In this document: positions 5,647 through 8,217 of the stretch, piece after piece
How positions within the stretch are numbered: position 1 is the stretch's first letter
Layout of the letters: every line of letters starts with the position of its first letter
Origin: CAYUIS01 sp964444825
GTDB lineage: Bacteria > Chloroflexota > Anaerolineae > B4-G1
Direction: 5' to 3'
Assembly (NCBI GenBank): GCA_964444825.1
Contig: CAYUIS010000184.1
Span: forward strand, 1-8,217
Length of the DNA: 8,217 nucleotides
Made by a program: the position numbers and the translations under genes
The notes under the pieces: generated by a model
Told to the model about the DNA's origin: nothing
Seen by the model: only the letters and a program-made list of their open reading frames with translations
Databases searched by the model: none

Positions 5647-6549
5647 TTATCCAAGGTGATCTTGAATAAACTGACCGATACGCTCTACGGCCTGTCTACC
5701 CTCTGGAAGCATGCCGGCTGCAAAATGCCACTCGTGCTGCATCCCTTCCCACACTTCGAGGCTCACATCGACGCCTGCAGCCTGAGCCTGTTCCGCAACG
5801 CGTGTGGCATCCGAGAGAATCAGCTCGTCAGAACCTACCTGGATCAGTACTGGCGGCAGAACTGTCAAGTCCGCATAAAGCGGAGACGCCAACGGCGTCC
5901 GAGGATCTGCTTCCCCCAGATACACCTGAGCCGATTCTCGCAACTCGCTAGGATCAAGCATAATGTCCCTTTTCGCGTTCGTCTCCCAGGAGTCTCCCGT
6001 ACACGTCAAATCCGTCCACGGAGACAGGCAAACCGCTGCGGCTGGCAATGGCACACCAGTATCTCGCAGGCTAATCAGAAGCGAGAGCGCTAACCCGCCG
6101 CCGCACGAATCTCCTGCGATGACGATACGATCTGGGCTGAACCCGTTTTCCAGCAGCCATCGATAGGCGATGTTGGCATCCTCAACCGCCGCCGGAAAAG
6201 GATGCTCCGGGGCCAGGCGATAATCGACGATCAAAGCGCGGGTCTTGGCCGAGTTGGCGATATTCGCAACCAGGGGACGAAACGCTTCGATAGAGCCACT
6301 GTTGTAGCTTCCGCCGTGAAAGTACAGAATCACACGTTCCGCCGAGGTCTCGGGGGTAGCGATCCACTCTGCTGGGACTGTGTGGGCATGTACTGGCGTA
6401 CAGACTAACTCCAGCTTTGTCTTGAAAATCGCCGCAAGTGCTTCGGTCTCGGCACGCGCCTTTTCGACATCCAGCACGCCTGTGGGAGGATTGAAGAAAC
6501 GCCGCAATCGAAAGATCACCTTGATAATACGGAATTGCCAGCTTGGCAT
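5647..6549 (-). CDS. Alpha/beta hydrolase, hormone-sensitive-lipase (family IV) carboxylesterase
   Basis: This 300-aa enzyme would hydrolyse carboxylic esters with short acyl chains, probably in the cytosol because no signal peptide is evident. Visible motifs: oxyanion-hole HGGSY (78-82), DYRLAPEHPFPAAVED (109-124) typical of the HSL family, the nucleophile elbow GDSCGGG with Ser148, GSDELILSDA with probable catalytic Asp241, and GMQHEW with His272. The usual GDSAGG has Cys in place of Ala, a tolerated variant. A basic, hydrophobic N-terminus (residues 4-19) could be the cap helix or a loose membrane contact. The ATG at 6549 is preferred to the in-frame ATG at 6555, because AAGGGAG (6563-6557) is 7 nt from the former and only 1 nt from the latter. 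It starts 2 nt after the CPBP stop codon, so the two genes are very likely co-transcribed and coupled. The substrate is unknown; sugar acetyl esters are a guess from the neighbourhood. Confidence 0.9.
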   Translation of the reverse strand: MPSWQFRIIKVIFRLRRFFNPPTGVLDVEKARAETEALAAIFKTKLELVCTPVHAHTVPAEWIATPETSAERVILYFHGGSYNSGSIEAFRPLVANIANSAKTRALIVDYRLAPEHPFPAAVEDANIAYRWLLENGFSPDRIVIAGDSCGGGLALSLLISLRDTGVPLPAAAVCLSPWTDLTCTGDSWETNAKRDIMLDPSELRESAQVYLGEADPRTPLASPLYADLTVLPPVLIQVGSDELILSDATRVAEQAQAAGVDVSLEVWEGMQHEWHFAAGMLPEGRQAVERIGQFIQDHLG

Positions 6550-6551
6550 AA

Positions 6552-7478
6552 TCATTCTCCCTTCACTTGAACGCAGCGGCGCCAGAACGGCTTTACGATC
6601 TGCCCCCGCTGGATAACCTTGCCGACGAAGAAAACCCCCGCCGCCAGGCAGAGCACGACCGCCACGACCGACGCCTCAGCGCCAAACGCGCCCCCCGATA
6701 GCCAGGCCGGGCCGGTGAGGCGGCCCTGGAGCAATCCCGGTATCTCGTTGCCAGAGACGGCCACGCCAAACACGCCGCCCTGCACGAAATTCCAGGCAAA
6801 GTGAATGCCGATCGGGAGCCACAGCCGCCGGGTAAAGGCGTAGGCGGCGGCCAGGAGCACCCCGGCCTCGACGGCGATGGCCACGGCGCCGGCCAGCGTC
6901 GCGTTGGGATTGCCCAGGTGCAGCAGCCCGAACAGGATCGCCGAGATGGCCAGCGCCACCCAGGTGCCCAGGCTCTCCTCCACGATCCTGAACAGGACCC
7001 CTCGGAAGAGCACCTCCTCGACAAAGCCCGAGATCATCGACACGCTGAGCGACAGGACGAGGATAGATGGATGGTTGAGACCGCCGACCGAGTACAGCCC
7101 GAGCGCGGCGAGGACGCCGATGGTGAGACAAAACAGCAGCGCGCCGACGAGGATGCCCCTGCCGAGTTCCCGGAGGGCCCCGGCGGGCGCCAGCTCGCTC
7201 AGTTCGCGCCGCTCGACCAGGCGCACGTAGGCGCGATATGCGCCGTAGGTGAGGAGTATCGACAGGCCGGCGGAAAGCAGGAGGCGCACGCCAACGACGG
7301 CCGGCAGCGCGGCCCCGGCGGACCAGTCGCTCACCCCACCCAAGGGCAGGACAGCCAGGATCAACTGCGCGACCAGGGCAGCGAGAAGGATGGCAATCGT
7401 CGCCAGTCCCAGTCGCGCCAGCGGGAACTGGAGGAAAGATCGCCGCTTGCTGGCAGGATTGTCGTCCCGGGCGTTCAT
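6552..7478 (-). CDS. CPBP-family (CAAX protease/Rce1-like) intramembrane metalloprotease
   Basis: This 308-aa integral membrane protein belongs to the CPBP (ABI) family of glutamate-type intramembrane proteases. The three signature motifs are intact: EEVLFRG (154-160; E154, E155, R159), FGLLHLGN (183-190; F183, H187) and HFAWN (226-230; H226, N230). Hydrophobic stretches suggest seven or eight membrane segments, for example at about 22-45, 58-82, 106-130, 137-152, 172-186, 196-215 and 266-287. A charged N-terminus (MNARDDNPASKRR) precedes the first. No purine-rich ribosome binding site precedes the ATG, and the promoter at 7488-7516 would start transcription 2-3 nt upstream, so the mRNA is probably leaderless. 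The gene is followed by the esterase with a 2-nt gap. Bacterial members act in varied roles (peptide maturation, bacteriocin self-immunity, membrane protein turnover), and none can be chosen from this sequence. Third-position GC looks higher than in lacI. Confidence 0.9.
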   Translation of the reverse strand: MNARDDNPASKRRSFLQFPLARLGLATIAILLAALVAQLILAVLPLGGVSDWSAGAALPAVVGVRLLLSAGLSILLTYGAYRAYVRLVERRELSELAPAGALRELGRGILVGALLFCLTIGVLAALGLYSVGGLNHPSILVLSLSVSMISGFVEEVLFRGVLFRIVEESLGTWVALAISAILFGLLHLGNPNATLAGAVAIAVEAGVLLAAAYAFTRRLWLPIGIHFAWNFVQGGVFGVAVSGNEIPGLLQGRLTGPAWLSGGAFGAEASVVAVVLCLAAGVFFVGKVIQRGQIVKPFWRRCVQVKGE

Positions 7479-7487
7479 CGTAGAGGG

Positions 7488-7516
7488 AGTATAACGCCAA
7501 CCGACTGGGGCGTCAA
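7488..7516 (-). promoter_or_regulatory. Promoter of the CPBP-esterase pair, predicted leaderless
   Basis: TTGACG (7516-7511), a 17-nt spacer and TATACT (7493-7488) on the minus strand form a good sigma70-type promoter. A start about 7 nt after the -10 falls at 7480-7482, only 2-4 nt before the ATG at 7478. Confidence 0.7.
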
Positions 7517-7523
7517 TAACAGA

Positions 7524-7555
7524 CGCCGCTCCGGCCCGCGCGGGCCGGAGCGGCG
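7524..7555 (-). terminator. 32-bp perfect palindrome, probable terminator of the TipAS gene
   Basis: Arms of 16 nt (7524-7539 and 7540-7555) are perfectly complementary and almost wholly G and C. The hairpin begins 30 nt after the TipAS stop codon and ends just before the CPBP promoter. On the minus strand it is followed by GTCTGTTATT, only moderately T-rich, so termination may be imperfect or may work by stem strength. With no true loop in the DNA, the RNA stem would close with a small GC loop. Confidence 0.6.
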
Positions 7556-7585
7556 AACATTAGCACACGCCTGGCGGAACGCCCG

Positions 7586-8011
7586 TTATTCCCCCCGCGC
7601 CAGCACGTGGTCCGCATAGTGGGCCATTGCTGCCTGCATAAAATCGGCCAGGCCGGGCCCGTACTTTTGGTAATAAGCCCTGAACTCGTCGTGTGTCACG
7701 TAGAGCTGGCCCAGGCCGCGGTACATCTCGGCGGAGCAGGCGTAGAACTGCTCGATCATAGCGTGATGCCGGGCGATGAGCGTTTGCACCTTTGGATCAT
7801 CCGGGGCCTCGTCCATCACCTCGGCGATGGCGCGCGTCACCCGCTCGCCCTCCTCCTTTAGCGCCTTCCACTGCCCCTTGCTCATCTTGCGGACCCGCTG
7901 TTCCGTCTCCTGAACCAGCTTTGGGTCATACCGTTCGCGCACTTCCCGCTGGTAGCGCTCGATCTGCTCCTTTGTGAACCCCTCGTACATTTCCTCATCT
8001 GTCAGCGTCAT
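7586..8011 (-). CDS. Stand-alone TipAS antibiotic-recognition domain protein
   Basis: This 141-aa, mostly helical protein is the drug-recognition half of a TipAL-type MerR regulator. It shows the conserved start DEEMYEGFTKEQ (5-16), a charged stretch with YDPKLVQETEQRVRKMSKGQW (28-48) and the compact core RHHAMIEQFYACSAEMYRGLGQLYV (81-105), then FRAYYQKYGPGLADFMQAAM (110-129). The length is near that of Streptomyces TipAS (144 aa), which binds thiopeptides such as thiostrepton and there traps them through a cysteine. Cys92 in FYACS lies in about the right region, but this needs an alignment. In Streptomyces TipAS is also made from an internal start of tipAL mRNA. Here the internal ATG keeps a strong GGAGG 5 nt upstream while the DNA-binding half is destroyed (see 8012-8139). 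The protein could therefore sequester a ligand but not regulate a promoter directly. Confidence 0.88.
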   Translation of the reverse strand: MTLTDEEMYEGFTKEQIERYQREVRERYDPKLVQETEQRVRKMSKGQWKALKEEGERVTRAIAEVMDEAPDDPKVQTLIARHHAMIEQFYACSAEMYRGLGQLYVTHDEFRAYYQKYGPGLADFMQAAMAHYADHVLARGE

Positions 8012-8139
8012 ATCATCCTCCGTAAGTCTGCGTATCGTCTTGTCGATCGTCTTTAGGAGCTGTGCCAGCCGTTCCGTGTCCGCACGCTCACCCCGGCCAT
8101 TTTCGCCACCTGGCTGACGGTGTAGGCTTTCAAGCGCAC
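8012..8139 (-). pseudogene. Broken MerR/TipAL N-terminal DNA-binding region
   Basis: From GTG (8139) or TTG (8133) the minus strand encodes KAYTVSQVAKMAGVSVRT, a clear MerR-family first helix-turn-helix. The frame then changes at 8075-8079 and stops at TAA (8055-8053). In the frame of the TipAS gene, bases 8074-8012 encode 21 codons beginning ERLAQLLKTIDKTIRRL, the usual coiled-coil linker just before TipAS. The second half of the winged HTH and most of the dimerisation helix, roughly 70 codons by comparison with a 253-aa TipAL, are missing. The deletion is not a multiple of three, so no full-length regulator can be made. Promoter, N-terminus, linker and TipAS remain in the original order, which shows a single internal deletion rather than general decay. 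Confidence 0.8.
8017..8021 (-). promoter_or_regulatory. Ribosome binding site of the TipAS reading frame
   Basis: GGAGG on the minus strand lies 5 nt before the ATG at 8011, inside what was the tipAL coding sequence. It allows TipAS to be translated without the broken upstream part. Confidence 0.7.
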
Positions 8140-8151
8140 CTGTTTGGCTCT

Positions 8152-8182
8152 ATTATATAGGGGGATCGCATTTGGCTGACCA
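8152..8182 (-). promoter_or_regulatory. Promoter of the former tipAL gene, with MerR-type 19-nt spacer
   Basis: TATAAT (8157-8152) is a perfect -10 and TGGTCA (8182-8177) a 4-of-6 -35, separated by 19 nt. Long 19-20 nt spacers are characteristic of promoters that MerR-family proteins activate by twisting the DNA, which fits an autoregulated tipAL promoter. I see no clear dyad inside the spacer. Confidence 0.5.
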
Positions 8183-8191
8183 CAGCTCTGA

Positions 8192-8207
8192 GCCCCGTCC
8201 TCGGGGC
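8192..8207. repeat. Short GC-rich hairpin upstream of the tipAL promoter
   Basis: GCCCCG (8192-8197) and CGGGGC (8202-8207) form a 6-bp stem with a TCCT loop. It could end transcription of a gene lying beyond the window edge, but no T-run follows on either strand. Confidence 0.35.
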
Positions 8208-8217
8208 GCCTTGGGCG

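Noticed and set aside
6801..7619. Long plus-strand open frame (272 aa) opposite the CPBP gene
   Set aside because: The product is a low-complexity, highly charged Gln/Arg/Asp-rich string expected from antisense of a GC-rich membrane protein gene, while the minus strand has three intact CPBP motifs.

Overview
The window reads as a bacterial chromosome segment of moderately high GC in which every protein gene lies on the minus strand. The gene mix is a FucI-type isomerase with AraB and AraD, a lipoprotein sugar-binding protein, a LacI regulator, a CPBP protease, a TipAS protein and a probable leaderless mRNA. This fits a Gram-positive or Chloroflexota-like heterotroph that uses plant or polysaccharide pentoses. 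The taxon is an inference and no marker gene is present.

Right to left, which is the direction of transcription: (i) 8012-8182 holds a promoter and the broken N-terminus of a MerR/TipAL-type regulator; its drug-recognition half survives as a stand-alone TipAS gene (7586-8011) with its own ribosome binding site. (ii) A 32-bp perfect palindrome (7524-7555) separates it from a sigma70-type promoter placed so close to the next start codon that the mRNA should be leaderless. This promoter drives a CPBP membrane protease (6552-7478) and, 2 nt later, an HSL-family esterase (5647-6549). (iii) A LacI-family regulator (4508-5542) has a near-consensus promoter and two dyad elements where the transcript would start, pointing to autorepression. 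(iv) Bases 4084-4507 carry no protein gene. They hold a candidate plus-strand small RNA (promoter, two hairpins, strong intrinsic terminator), a 61-bp hairpin-forming repeat and the leader of the next operon. (v) The pentose operon runs as isomerase (2668-4083), ribulokinase AraB (948-2630), ribulose-phosphate 4-epimerase AraD (297-938), then the first 59 codons of a lipoprotein substrate-binding protein (1-179), cut by the window edge.

Together, region (v) would take up a pentose, most likely L-arabinose, and turn it into D-xylulose 5-phosphate, with the LacI protein as the likely but unproven local regulator. The usual AraA isomerase is absent from the visible operon and a FucI-fold isomerase stands in its place. 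No tRNA, rRNA, CRISPR array or transposase is visible. The points most worth a second look are the decayed TipAL gene that keeps its internal TipAS start, the candidate small RNA, and the isomerase substitution.
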